This document shows, one piece after another, positions 25,655 to 36,040 of a DNA stretch of 64,000 nucleotides. A program made the position numbers and the translations under genes. Source of the stretch: Lenzites betulinus (Eukaryota > Basidiomycota > Agaricomycetes > Polyporales > Polyporaceae); the NCBI GenBank assembly GCA_022264855.1, contig JABYQU010000028.1, forward strand, positions 62,001-126,000, written 5' to 3'. How positions within the stretch are numbered: position 1 is the first letter of the stretch; each line of letters opens with the position of its first letter. Under the pieces are notes generated by a model that was given only the letters and a program-made list of their open reading frames with translations, had not been told where the DNA came from and made no database searches.

Positions 25655-26609
25655 ATGTCTGCCAATGAGTTGGGTGCCGGTATGGAAGTTTCGCCCTTTC
25701 ACAACGCCGAGCCTCTCCACACGCACACACACTGCAAGAATTGCTACCGCATGCGAAGATGCGAGGGTCCAAAAAGCGACATGAAACTCTTGCGCTGCAG
25801 CCGATGCTACTCGGCAACATACTGCGTACATCCGTCTTTTCCTTTCTCCTGGTATGCATCGCTCACAGAGTCCACACAGTCCAAGGAATGCCAGAAGGCG
25901 CATTGGCAGGCCGGCCACAAGCAATCGTGCAACGTCTATAACCTCATGCGCGAGCGTGCCACCGCCATCTCTGGAAACGACAAGGCGTGGTTCGACCTCA
26001 CCACCTTCCTCGAGTTCCACCATACGACGCTCCTCAACTGTGTCCTTGCCTCCTATCTGCGCATGAAGCCGATGCACGGAGATCGCGGTCCCGCAGACCA
26101 TTTCATCCAGTTCTCGATGCTGTACCGGAACGATCCTACCCTACCCGCACACATGAAGTTTGAGCCACGCGGGATGGACCTTGTGCACAAGGACGAGGCG
26201 GCGTTACCCGGGCAGGACGGGTTTGCCTTCTGCTGGCGTGAGCGCGACTCGGCGGTCAAGATGGGGAAGCGCGAGCTCGGCAGCAAGTACGCTGCAACGG
26301 GCGCGTACTTCGTCGCGGTGAAGTTCAGCGACGGCCCGGCGGTCGGGTTTATACCCTTCTGGAAGCACTTTGGCATCGACGACCGGCGCTGGAATGCGCT
26401 GCCGTCTGTGCGTCATCCCTGGGACATATTCAAGGAGACGATCGAGGGAGGTAAGAAGGTGAAGTTCTGCTGCGGGAGTCTGCCTGAACTAGGGACATGC
26501 TGCTGTGGCGGATGGACGCATACGCCGGTGAGCTTTGTCGCTTACATTTCGCTACGCTGAAGCTGCTGACACCACATCGACGGACCATCAGGAAGGTCAT
26601 GCTCCTTAG
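25655..26609 (+). CDS. MYND-type zinc-finger protein, about 278 aa
   Basis: Exons 25655-25825, 25880-26527 and 26592-26609, phase 0 at both joins. The second join could be skipped, ending instead at 26560. The MYND finger is complete: CKNCYRMRRC, then LRCSRCYSATYC, and after the first intron SKECQKAHWQAGHKQSC. It holds the C-x2-C, C-x2-C, C-x3-C and H-x3-C ligands and covers roughly residues 24-75. MYND fingers bind proline-rich peptides. The rest (about 200 residues) contains a regular alpha/beta-looking region with KFSDGPAVGFIPFWKHFGID and a Cys-rich end (CCGSLPELGTCCCGGW). I do not recognise it as a SET domain. Families of such MYND proteins are common in mushroom-forming fungi, mostly of unknown function. 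Confidence 0.88.
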
Positions 26610-27124
26610 TCTTCACGACCAAGACGACCACGTCATGGTAAAACCGTATACTCAGTACCTGTGGGTAGTCTTAGATCTAGGATTCCGATAGACGTATGTA
26701 GCTTGGAACAGCTCGGGAACACTGCGTGGCCCCCTCATGGACCAGTCGCCGATTTCTGGCGTGGTTTACCGCAAGGCAATATGCGTGCACAAGGGGTTCT
26801 CAGCCGCCTGCCCTCCGGCGAGACAGGGTTGAGATATGTTCAAGTGCCAGCTTCTGAGTCACATACCTCACCCCCTGCATCTGCCGAATCATCCCCCAGC
26901 CCTCTCGCTGTGCCCCACCGCCTTCGTGTGGAATCTTCACCTCGTTAAAGAGTATAGTGAGTTATCTTTGAATCAGCCCTCCCCCATACCATCTCGCGTC
27001 CTTGATTGCCCTATACATCCGCCCCACCAAGGGGTGAGGTAGCACATCTATCCGTGTACGTGTCCATTCAACGAATTCATAAACCACCCTGAATGCTCAG
27101 CATGTGTTCTAATCCTCTTCCAGG
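26610..27124. other. intergenic, possible decayed exons
   Basis: Holds a 95-aa open frame (26661-26948) without recognisable motif. The region ends in a good acceptor (TCTTCCAG) immediately before the ATG of the HET stub. Confidence 0.3.
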
Positions 27125-27277
27125 ATGCCTCGCTTTTTGGAAACTTACATGGGCCGGTTTGTGCCTGAGCTCGCCGATGCGAGTGGAGTCCTATACGCGT
27201 ACCTATCCCACACCTGGCGCTCCGCGGAGGAAGGCGGCAAGCAGAAATACGATGACATTGTCATACTGCAGCGTTAG
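27125..27277 (+). pseudogene. N-terminal stub of a HET-domain gene
   Basis: An open frame of 50 codons starts MPRFLETYMGRFVPELAD and continues YLSHTWRSAEEGGKQKYDDI. It matches the first 50 residues of the long HET copies, then ends at TAG straight after ILQ. In the other copies this position reads KLQTECP, and the deleted copy at 2066 breaks only about eight codons further on. Nothing resembling the HET core follows. As in two other copies, a splice-acceptor-like TAG/CAG plus G directly precedes the ATG. Confidence 0.8.
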
Positions 27278-27681
27278 TAAGCTCCCGAAAGCAACTCCTT
27301 ACACAGGAAGCTCAGCCAAAGCTCAGCTACGGTAGGCGCTCGGACGTGGAAGCATCTTCACAGTGTAGACTCTGCGGTGTTGCATGACGCGGAAACCGAG
27401 ATCAGTCACGTTGGAATGCGCATGTAAACCGACATATAAGAATGGAGGCTCACCTATATGGAGTGCAGTAAACCGTCCGGGTTGTTGGAAGTGGTACTGG
27501 AGTTTTGTTGTGCGGGCAGAGAATCGGATTCGGCACGAGTGATCGGTAGGTCGTGAGAGTGGGTTCTCCTCGGATGTCGCGGTAAGAGACATAACGGGTT
27601 CCGGAGAATCCTATCAACGCCTGTGAGTTGACTACCCTCGTTCTATGTAAACAAGCAAATCGGGGGCATACTAGTGTAGTA
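27278..27681. other. intergenic
   Basis: Lies between the HET stub and the tail of the minus-strand HET gene. Short frames only. Confidence 0.3.
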
Positions 27682-27816
27682 TCAAGACGGCGGCGGCGCC
27701 CCGTCTGGACCAGCAGAGGCATTATTCGAACCGTTGTGTATGATAGAGGTCTCTGCTGCGGCGAACGATCTGCGAGATGCTTTGAAGGGCCCGGGTAGTA
27801 CTAGGTGCGTCGGATG
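27682..27816 (-). other. in-frame tail behind the HET stop codon
   Basis: Forty-four sense codons follow the TGA of the HET gene without frame change and end at another TGA. They include FAAAETSIIHNGSNNAS, similar to the tail exon of the HET copy at 2066 (EISIIHDGPEATST). The tail probably encoded protein until a recent nonsense mutation, unless the stop is read through or bypassed by splicing. The only GT..AG pair I found spanning the stop is 31 nt and shifts the frame. Confidence 0.55.
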
Positions 27817-29934
27817 TCAGAGTCTGTGGACGCAGTCTTGCTGTTTGAAAGGTTCGGAGAGCTCGACAAAGAACAAAACATAGTCACATCCTTCGGCATA
27901 TGCGCTCTCTAGAGGGTACTCGAGCTTGAGTCGTAGCAGCCGAACGTAGTCCGTCGAAGCTCCATTGTGACTAGAAGCAGAGATACAATCAGGAATTACA
28001 AACTCAACCTCGGCGATCGTGCGCGAGGTCTTCCACAGAACTATACCAGAGACCCTGCTTTGGCGGTGTCGACTGGCAGCCAGTGCAGGTGTGCGATGTG
28101 AATTGTAGTCTGCGGGGTTTGGAGATGAAACACAGTCGGGAGTGAGTGCGTCCGTTTGAGTTGGTGATGCCGGCTGTGACTGGTCAGGGGAGGGTCCGCC
28201 AACTTGACAATCGATGGAGAAGCGGGCCTCGGGTCCGTCTCCCCGCTGTAGTCCAACTTCGATCAGGATAGGGGGGACACGCTGGTCCAAGTCGTCGTGA
28301 GCGCGTCGATGCGCGCTGCTCGTGTCCAGAACTAGAGCGGTAGTCAGAATAATCTCGCCAAGTGTCTCCTGGAAAAGCCCTGCGGGTGGAGTGAGCACGG
28401 CACCGCTTGCGCGCAGTTCTTGCTCGCAGCTGGCCGTGAACTTGATCACGGGTGTGACTCTGTCGTGATACCACGACCAGATTGGACGCCCGGGATGACC
28501 CCACTGGTCAGCGCGAAGCTTCGAGAAGCGGCCCCTGCAGGCCTTGGGCACGACAGGCGGCGAGGAGTGGCGTAGGATGGACACCTCCACGCACGTCGGC
28601 GCCATATCGAGGCCATTTAACACGGGCGCGGACATGCGCACAACGCGGGGAGACAGATGATACGTGTCTCCACAGGGGGTGTGGAGGCCGACCCCGACGT
28701 TCTCAGCCACCCCGACGTCTTCTTTTGCACAGTGGAGAGGGAGCGCAATCAGGTGACCGTCGCGGTCTGTGCAGCGTAAGAGCGCGAGGCTTCGTGTGGG
28801 GCAACGGGGCGTCAGTTTTCTACAGTGGGGGCAATCTGGATGTTCATCAAACAGGACACGGTCCATTTCCGACGAGGGGGTTATATTGATGAGCGCAACC
28901 CGGGCACCTTGAGGAGTGAAGACGCAGTGCAGCGGAGGGGGGACACTGTCGCGAGGGCGGCCAATGCGCGTAGTAAATTCGGACGCCGTAATGGGAGCGA
29001 CGTCTCCGACATCCCAGAACGCCTCGGGGGAAGGTGCAAGCAGTCCTGACTGACCACGCACCAGTTCACCGCGAGATTTGCCCGAATCCTTGCCTCGGGC
29101 CAACAGGATGCAGCTCCAACCCCATACGAAGATGCTCTGGTCTGGGATGAGTTTGATGATCTCCTCCTGCAACCGGAGGAACGCGTTCGTTCCTTCGCCG
29201 TAGATTGGGGACATATGCACCCCGAATATCCCGAGCAGCGAGTAGGCCCGGTCCTCTACCCGCGTCGTCTCCCGCTTCGCCGCCCAGGACATCCTCTTCG
29301 CCACGCTGGCCGATTCAACGGGCTTGATCCCCAGCAGGATCGCAGTGTCTACTTGGGTGATCTTCTCCAGCGTCGACGCCAAACCCATCTTCGTTCCCAG
29401 GAATGTCCAGTCGCATGTGAGGAACACGACGTATGGAGGCGCGATGAGCTCCTGCAGCGTCCAGCCGCGCTTGTGCCATCTGCTCTCCCAGAACTTAGAA
29501 CACTCCGCCCGTGGATCTGTACCCTTAGGTACGTCGGCGAGGTAGACATAGCACACGTCCGCGTCGCGGTAGAGCGCGTACATGGAGTTGATCGCCTCCG
29601 AGAGCTCCGCGCTGCTGCGCTTGTCGATGCAGCACGAGTCGATCCAGATCAGCCGATAGCCGGCCTTGCGCGCGACCTCGCAGGCCCGCTTGATCTTGTC
29701 CGAGAGTTTCGGATGGGAGAAGAATGCTATGTTCACCGGGGGAGGGCGTTGAACGTTCCAAGGTTTCCGAGTCTTTATCGGGCATTCGGTCTGGAGTTTC
29801 ACGATGTCGTCGAATGTCTGCTCGCCGCCTTCTTCTTCTGAGTGCCAGGTGTGGGACAAGATGGCATACGGTGTTGCGCCAATCTCAGCGAGCCACACAA
29901 ACTCGCCGGTGTATGTGTTCAGAAAGCGGGGCAT
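27817..29934 (-). CDS. HET-domain protein, 705 aa
   Basis: A single long exon. HET proteins of ascomycetes trigger programmed death when different individuals fuse; in basidiomycetes their partners are unknown. HET motifs are complete: TPYAILSHTW, GYRLIWIDSCCID, SSAELSEAINSMYALY, WHKRGWTLQELIAP and DWTFLGTK, followed by RMSWAAKRETTRVEDRAYSLLG and PIYGEG (residues ~20-250). Then come a cysteine pair (CPHCRK), ALLRCTDRDGHLIALPL and a Ser/Pro-rich region before a conserved C-terminal segment ending ELSEPF. I chose the Met at 29934 because MPRFLxTYTGxFVW opens all copies here; the frame is open to 30057. The stop TGA (27817-27819) is followed in the same frame by 44 more codons to 27682, including a peptide matching the tail of the copy at 2066. 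The natural protein may therefore once have been longer. Confidence 0.92.
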   Translation of the reverse strand: MPRFLNTYTGEFVWLAEIGATPYAILSHTWHSEEEGGEQTFDDIVKLQTECPIKTRKPWNVQRPPPVNIAFFSHPKLSDKIKRACEVARKAGYRLIWIDSCCIDKRSSAELSEAINSMYALYRDADVCYVYLADVPKGTDPRAECSKFWESRWHKRGWTLQELIAPPYVVFLTCDWTFLGTKMGLASTLEKITQVDTAILLGIKPVESASVAKRMSWAAKRETTRVEDRAYSLLGIFGVHMSPIYGEGTNAFLRLQEEIIKLIPDQSIFVWGWSCILLARGKDSGKSRGELVRGQSGLLAPSPEAFWDVGDVAPITASEFTTRIGRPRDSVPPPLHCVFTPQGARVALINITPSSEMDRVLFDEHPDCPHCRKLTPRCPTRSLALLRCTDRDGHLIALPLHCAKEDVGVAENVGVGLHTPCGDTYHLSPRVVRMSAPVLNGLDMAPTCVEVSILRHSSPPVVPKACRGRFSKLRADQWGHPGRPIWSWYHDRVTPVIKFTASCEQELRASGAVLTPPAGLFQETLGEIILTTALVLDTSSAHRRAHDDLDQRVPPILIEVGLQRGDGPEARFSIDCQVGGPSPDQSQPASPTQTDALTPDCVSSPNPADYNSHRTPALAASRHRQSRVSGIVLWKTSRTIAEVEFVIPDCISASSHNGASTDYVRLLRLKLEYPLESAYAEGCDYVLFFVELSEPFKQQDCVHRL

Positions 29935-30689
29935 CCTAGCAAGAAACAATAGCCGACAGTGAGCATCCATGGTGCTATGTGATCTCTTCTCATATCTACG
30001 TACACGACCGGTTATGTTATCTCGTTCCTCAGCGAGGTATACCTCTGGAGTATTCACAGAGTGCGAGGTAGCTTGGAGAGGGATAGATGCTGAAGCAGAT
30101 TGGCTGGTATCGTGCTAGCGACAGTCTTCGTCGTTCCAGAGCCAAGGAGTGTGCTGATGTCAGTGGATTGCGAGAGGGAGTGACGGGCAACGCGTCTAGT
30201 GCGACGCCCGCGACGATGGATTTTGGGCCGCAATACATAGGCGCTGCGCTTGGAGTCGCCGTGCTTTCCAGGGCGCATGCGCACACTGACTCCGAAGCTT
30301 TTAGCCCTTAAAGTCCAGGATAGATCTAGAGGTTTGCGCGCACAGCCTTCTTCTACGGACTTGCCCAGTTTATCTGAGAGCTAGCGCGCCGAGGCGGTAG
30401 TTCGCGTCGTCTTGATATCCTGGGTGCTCCTCGTGCCCCTACGTGTGTATACGCCTGTCATCGAGACTGACTATTCGATGGACATCGGCGACGTGTCCAC
30501 CTGTTGACAGCGCTGAAAGAGACTCATTCATTTGTTTACTACTAGATCGAGCAATAATATCGTACAATAATCACAAGCAGTCTCGCGACACGACTCGGAT
30601 CTATCTCCCAAAAACCTTAACACGCTGCCATAGACCAGCGTACCATTACCACCAGTACCGACAACAGCTCCCCGCCCACACCGCAGCGC
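29935..30689. other. promoter region of the HET gene and 3' flank of acetyl-CoA synthetase
   Basis: No gene seen. A GCTAG acceptor-like end sits directly upstream of the HET start, suggesting a 5'-UTR intron. Confidence 0.4.
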
Positions 30690-33414
30690 TCATGACTGTC
30701 CAGCGGCGACCTTTTGCTTGATAGCGTCGACAACGCTGGGCTCCGCGAGCGTGCTCAGGTCGCCGAGCTGGTCTCCCTCGCCCGCGACGATCTTGCGCAA
30801 CACACGGCGCATGATCTAGACAGACAAGCCAGAGAGCACGTCAGCGTCGCGCCACGGCGGCCCATGTAGTGGCGTGCAACGCACCTTGCCCGAGCGGGTC
30901 TTCGGCAGGTCCGAGACGAGGAAGATCTTCTTGGGCGCGGCGAAGGGGCCGATCACCTTGCGGACCTGCAGCGTGAGCTCCTTGACAAGCCCCGCTTCAT
31001 TCGAGTCGAACGTGAACTCGCTGTGGCGCGCGGAGGTGTCAGAACGTTACGTCCGCGCGGTTCAGAGACGATGGGTGCTTACGGCTTGAACGTCACGAAC
31101 GCGTACACGGCCTGTCCGGTGAGCTCATCTGCGGTGCCGACCACTGTCGCAGCAGCCGTTTAGCACGGATGCAAGGGAGATAGAGCGGTCGAGAGGCGGA
31201 CATACCAGCAGTCTCGGCGACGCCGGCGTGCGTGATGAGTGCAGACTCAATCTCCGCGGTAGACAGACGATGGCCGGACACGTTGATAACGTCTACAAAA
31301 CGCGCGTCAGCGCTCAGGGGTAGTGGTGAGCGGGCATGAGCAGCGCTTACCATCGACGCGACCCTTGATCCAGATGTACCCGTGCTCGTCGCGCGCGGCG
31401 CCGTCGCCTGTGTAGAAGTAGCCAGGGTAGGGCTTCATGTACGTCTCCAGGTAACGGTTGTGGTCTTGGTAGACTGTACGCGCGATTGAGGGCCAGGGGT
31501 GCTTGAGCACAAGCACGCCCTCGACGCTGTTGCCCTTCAATTCCTTCACCGCCGCTGTCAGGATGTATGAAGACAAAAGAAAGGTTGCATGACTTACCTC
31601 GCCGCTGACCGGGTCCAGAATGACGGGCTCGATGCCGAAGAACGGAACCGTGGCAGATCCGGGCTTCGTCTCGATAGCACCAGGGAACGGTGTCACGACG
31701 ATGGAGCCCGTCTCCGTCTGCCAGAACGTGTCGACGATGGCGCATTGCTTCCGGCCGACGTGGTCGTTGTACCAGTGCCACGCTTCAGGGTTGATGGGCT
31801 CGCCAACACTCCCGAGCACACGCAACGACCCGAGATCATGGTCCTGTACGTGGTGTTCGCCCAGACGGCGGAGGAGGCGAATGGCTGTGGGGGCAGAGTA
31901 GAACTGGGTAATCTGATGCTTGTCGACCGTTTGCCAGTAGCGGGCGGGCGTGGGGTATACGGGCGTAGACTCGAACACGGTTGTCGTCACGCCATTGAGA
32001 AGGGGGCCGTACACGATGTAGGTGTGGCCAGTGATCCAGCCGATATCGGCCATGCACGCGAACTTGTCGTCCGGGTGCACGTCGAAAACATACTTCACGG
32101 TAAGCGCGGCGCAGAGTAGATAGCCACCTGTGGTGTGGACAACACCCTTCGGGCGGCCGGTGGACCCAGATGTCTGTCACGAAGGTTAGAGATGTTGTTC
32201 ATCCTGTAGAGCATGGACGTACATAGAGGATGAAGAGGGGGTCCTCCGATGACATAATCTCGGGGGGGCAGAACCGGGGGACCTTGGTGAGCTCTTCATG
32301 CCACCACTTGTCGCGGCCGGCGGTCCATGGAACTTCGTTTCCCGTTCTCCGGAGAACGAGGACGTGTTCAACAAGGGGGCACTCCTTGATTGCAGCGTCC
32401 GCGATGACCTTCGTCGCTATCGTCTTGCCACCCCTGCGACCCTCGTCCGACGTGATGAGCACACGCGATTTGCAGTCCTGGACACGGTCACGCAGTGATT
32501 CGGCAGAGAAGCCAGCAAAGATCACGGAGTGAACTGCGCCGATACGGGCACATGCGAGGAACGCAGCGACCGCATGCCATGTCATAGGGAGGTACACTGA
32601 AACTGTGTCGCCTTTCTTCACGCCGAAGGACTTGAGCACGTTGGCGACTGCGCATACTTCCCGCAGAAGTTCAGCGTAGGTAATATTGCTGCCTTCATTG
32701 GGCTCATCTGCCTCGTATATGATGGCGGTCTGGTGATAAATCAGTTCATAGTCTGCTCGAAGCAGACGAAAGAAGGTCCCCGCGTCGCGGTCACGTGGCC
32801 GTCTAGGCGGGCGAACCATTAAACCAGAAACGCTCGAGACTCCGCGTCTCTCACAAGGTCATCTCACGTCGATCGCACGTCCAATCGCATGGGGAGATAA
32901 TGCTCACGGAAAGCACATTCCGCGCAGACGCCCACGGATTGCGCCAGACGATGGGGATGGAACGAATTAATGGGGGGACGGCAACATACCTTGTCCGGAT
33001 GCTTGAAAGCCCAGCGGTCGACGCAGTTGTACGATGCGTTGAGTCCCCCCTCGGGAAACCAGACGATGTCGCCGGTCTCAAAACCACCTGCGCGAACGGT
33101 ATGGAAGGGGCGATCCCAATGGAGGGTGTGCTTCGCCATCTAGGATGATCGGTGCGTCAGTAGCAGCTTCCGGAAGGAGAGCTGATCACACACCTTTGCC
33201 CACCAAGCATCGCTCTCGTGACCGACGGTCTGAGAGTGGACGGACCTGATAGGGGGTCAGCGCGCGCGGACGGGGGAAGTGGGGCTCAGTACTTGTATGC
33301 ATGAATATGCGGCCCAATATGAGGAGTCTTGTGGCCGTTCTTGAGCCGCGGCGCAATGGGATGGGTGGGGACATTGTGATGGGTGTCCGTTGCGGGCTGC
33401 TCGGTGGTGGCCAT
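30690..33414 (-). CDS. ACS1: acetyl-CoA synthetase
   Basis: Activates acetate to acetyl-CoA through acetyl-AMP, needed for growth on acetate or ethanol and for histone acetylation. Ten exons (33293-33414, 33194-33245, 32990-33139, 32223-32729, 31598-32173, 31351-31543, 31206-31292, 31083-31143, 30885-31020, 30690-30815) give 669 aa, a normal length. Seen: [19 protein letters not shown], the ATP/AMP loop [11 protein letters not shown] at about residue 277, [46 protein letters not shown] and the C-terminal catalytic Lys628 in TRSGK/IMRR. The intron at 32730-32989 is 260 bp and has an open frame inside; the rest are 47-69 bp. A (CAC)n tract sits right before the ATG. It lies between two HET genes. 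ACS genes are classic targets of acetate regulators, but no operator was recognised. Confidence 0.97.
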
Positions 33415-36040
33415 AGTGGTGGTGGTGGTGGTGGTGGGAAGAGAGATGATAGAGTTCGAGGAGGGCGCGGGTGTGGAAACAATCTTGGCGGGAGACTATT
33501 ATACATCCTGCGGACGGAGGCGCGTGATCCATTCCGATCAGGACGGTTTGCTTGCTTTTGCCCCTGTACCATCAGGCGCGCTGTAATGCGGGGTAGTGGC
33601 CTTGATTTAGCCTAGCGTCTACCCCGCAGCGAGCGCGGTCTTCCGCCCTCTCCCCACACCTTCAACTTGGCACCTCTCTGGGCGGTCTCCTACGGAGTGC
33701 AAATGAAAGCGGGGAATGTCACGCTAAGCCTGCGGAGATGCGGGGTGCTAGAGCGGTCCCGTGGCGGACACGAACCTGGACAGTGGACGCCATCCCAAGG
33801 CCCTGTCACTCTCAAGCACATCTTCGGTCTTCAAGGTTGCATACGTACATTTGACAGGCCGGCGATCTCCTGAACATACCCGCCATAACGCCCACGCGTA
33901 AAACAATTCAGTATATCGTAGCGACCGCATAATAGGGAGCGAGGTGGACTCACCATTGATGATATTAGGGGCACCCGCCGGTACGAACACGGGCGGAACA
34001 GCGTCGGCGCTGCGCCCCGCATTTGCAGCCCCCTGACCCCGGAACTCTCGATCTCGAGGATCGAAAACTTTGAACACCTGAGAACGCTTACCAGAAAGCT
34101 ATCACAAACCGCGATCACCCACCTCCAGTCTCTTGGTACTTGAGCTTACATGTCTAGAGCGGAGCCCCTTGTCACAAGCAGTCTCAGCCTACCAATATAC
34201 CATTGGCATCAGGGAACTGGCGGCGCAGGCAGCCCAGGCGAGTCTCTGTCAGTCGTGCCTGCCGTCCTACGTCCAGCTGACCCTACCTGGATGAGTCCTA
34301 AAGAGCTGGCACCGCAACGGAATGCCATCTAAGGGGGCCTGGCCACAACAGATAAGCGCACCTCACCTCCGCGCCCACCACATTTGCCCGCCCCTATAGG
34401 CCCGTCCGACGCAACGCCTCCGCAAGATATTCACGAGCTTTGCGCCTGCTCCCCACGGGTTCCGTTGCGCGCCCTCCCGCATCCCCGCCGCTCCTCCAGG
34501 CAATGCTGACGGAAATGGGACGGCACTCGAAACCATCTTCCTCTCCATTTGCGACACGGTCAGCGGGCAGGCGCGCGAGGCGGGCAGACATTCCGAGTGG
34601 GTCGGAGTTGGCGCTTGTGGGAAGCTCGAACGTGTTTCGCCATGTCTTCTCGGGAGCGCGGGATACATCTTCGCGGAAAGCTTAGCGTGCGTCTGAGGCG
34701 AGAAGCGACGGAATGAGAACTTCTTTTCGTTCCGTATACGGTTCAGAGAAGCGGGAGTACAGAGGCGCCACCGTGGCTGGCCCGAGCAGTCAGGTGGAGG
34801 TCCGAACCGATCCCGAGCATAACCAAAATGGCATTCCTCCGAGCGTGTAATAGTCGCCGGTCGGCCACATTCCATACTTCCAGTTCGGCGCTGGGAGTGG
34901 GTGGCTGCAACAGGCTGACTAGCTTCCTTGAAAGAGAAGACGCGTCATTTTTGCGTGAAAGCGTACCGCTCGAGGCAAACGAACGACTTGGGAGATAGAA
35001 CACGAGAGACACGTACGTATCTCGGACAATCCTAAAGTGCCACAGTACTGCCAGGTCCGGAGTGCATACACTTGGCCTGAGGAGCTTCGTGCTGGTCTCT
35101 ATATTGGCATTTTAGCAGTGCACTGTGCTACTTGACCGTACTAGAGCAACACGGCCTCAAAGGGCATTGTATACGTCCGAGCACTTGGTACAACATATGT
35201 TCCGCTAAGTGCATATGTGCTTGCGTTTACGTCAGTACACCGGTCGCATACCGGAAACAAAGTACTCACAAAGTCAGGTTTTGTCTCAACCTATCAAGTC
35301 TTCTGAAGATCATTGTTTTCAGGAGAGTCGCTGTTCTCGGGAGAACAAACTCATCAGAGACGCGGCTGGTGATGCAATGCTCAGTGTAAAGGCACTACTT
35401 ACTAAGCTTACCAGTACTTTGAGCGGAGTGGCGGAGCGTGGTAGAAATGCTTACGGCATCTCGGCAATTACTCATATAGTAAAGTACCAAGTGGTCGCTG
35501 CTGTATACACTTACATCTCAGATAAGTAATACTTCATACTCCGCTTCAAGCCGAACAGGCATCGACATTAATGTAGTTTGTCTTCCTCCTCCGCGTGTGA
35601 GGCTAGTTTACGAACCTATGTCCTCTGGTGCTTTACCCATGATACTACCAACGCCGCACTCTTGTCCCTATTCAGCCCGTGGTCTGGCTTGCGTCACCTC
35701 TCTTTTCAATATGCAAGGTGGACATTGCGGAAGATGTGCACATGTGTCGCGGGAAATCAGCTGGCGGCGGCTAAGAACAGCGCAGCGGCATGCATTACCA
35801 ATGCATTATCAACGGTCATTCATTGCCAGCGCGTTTTGTAAGTAGTTGCTCGGCTCCAAGTGGCGACCATCAACCGTTGGGATTCCATCGCTGTGATACT
35901 GAGGCGCATACAAGGATTCTGCGAAAGGCTCGACTGGTTCCACCGAGTGTGAGTACTGCAATGCTTGTCTACTTTCTGGGCGAGTGGTCTTCTTACAAGG
36001 ACTACTCGTGAATAGCGAGCGCTGTGCTCGAGTCCGCGCT
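33415..36040. other. 2.6-kb gene-poor stretch
   Basis: Holds the ACS promoter and the 5' flank of the HET gene at 36041. Frames of up to 170 aa (34363-34875, minus) are without motifs and look accidental. No terminal repeats, tRNA or exon chain found. Confidence 0.35.
33416..33437. repeat. (GGT)n microsatellite directly upstream of the ACS start
   Basis: About seven GGT units on the plus strand, reading CAC repeats in the ACS transcript immediately before its ATG at 33414, so probably within the 5' untranslated region. Confidence 0.7.

Noticed and set aside
32730..32989. open frame inside the 260-bp intron of acetyl-CoA synthetase as coding sequence
   Set aside because: Acetyl-CoA synthetases go directly from the HPDK segment to AIIYEADEP; the insert has no counterpart in the family and good splice borders surround it.
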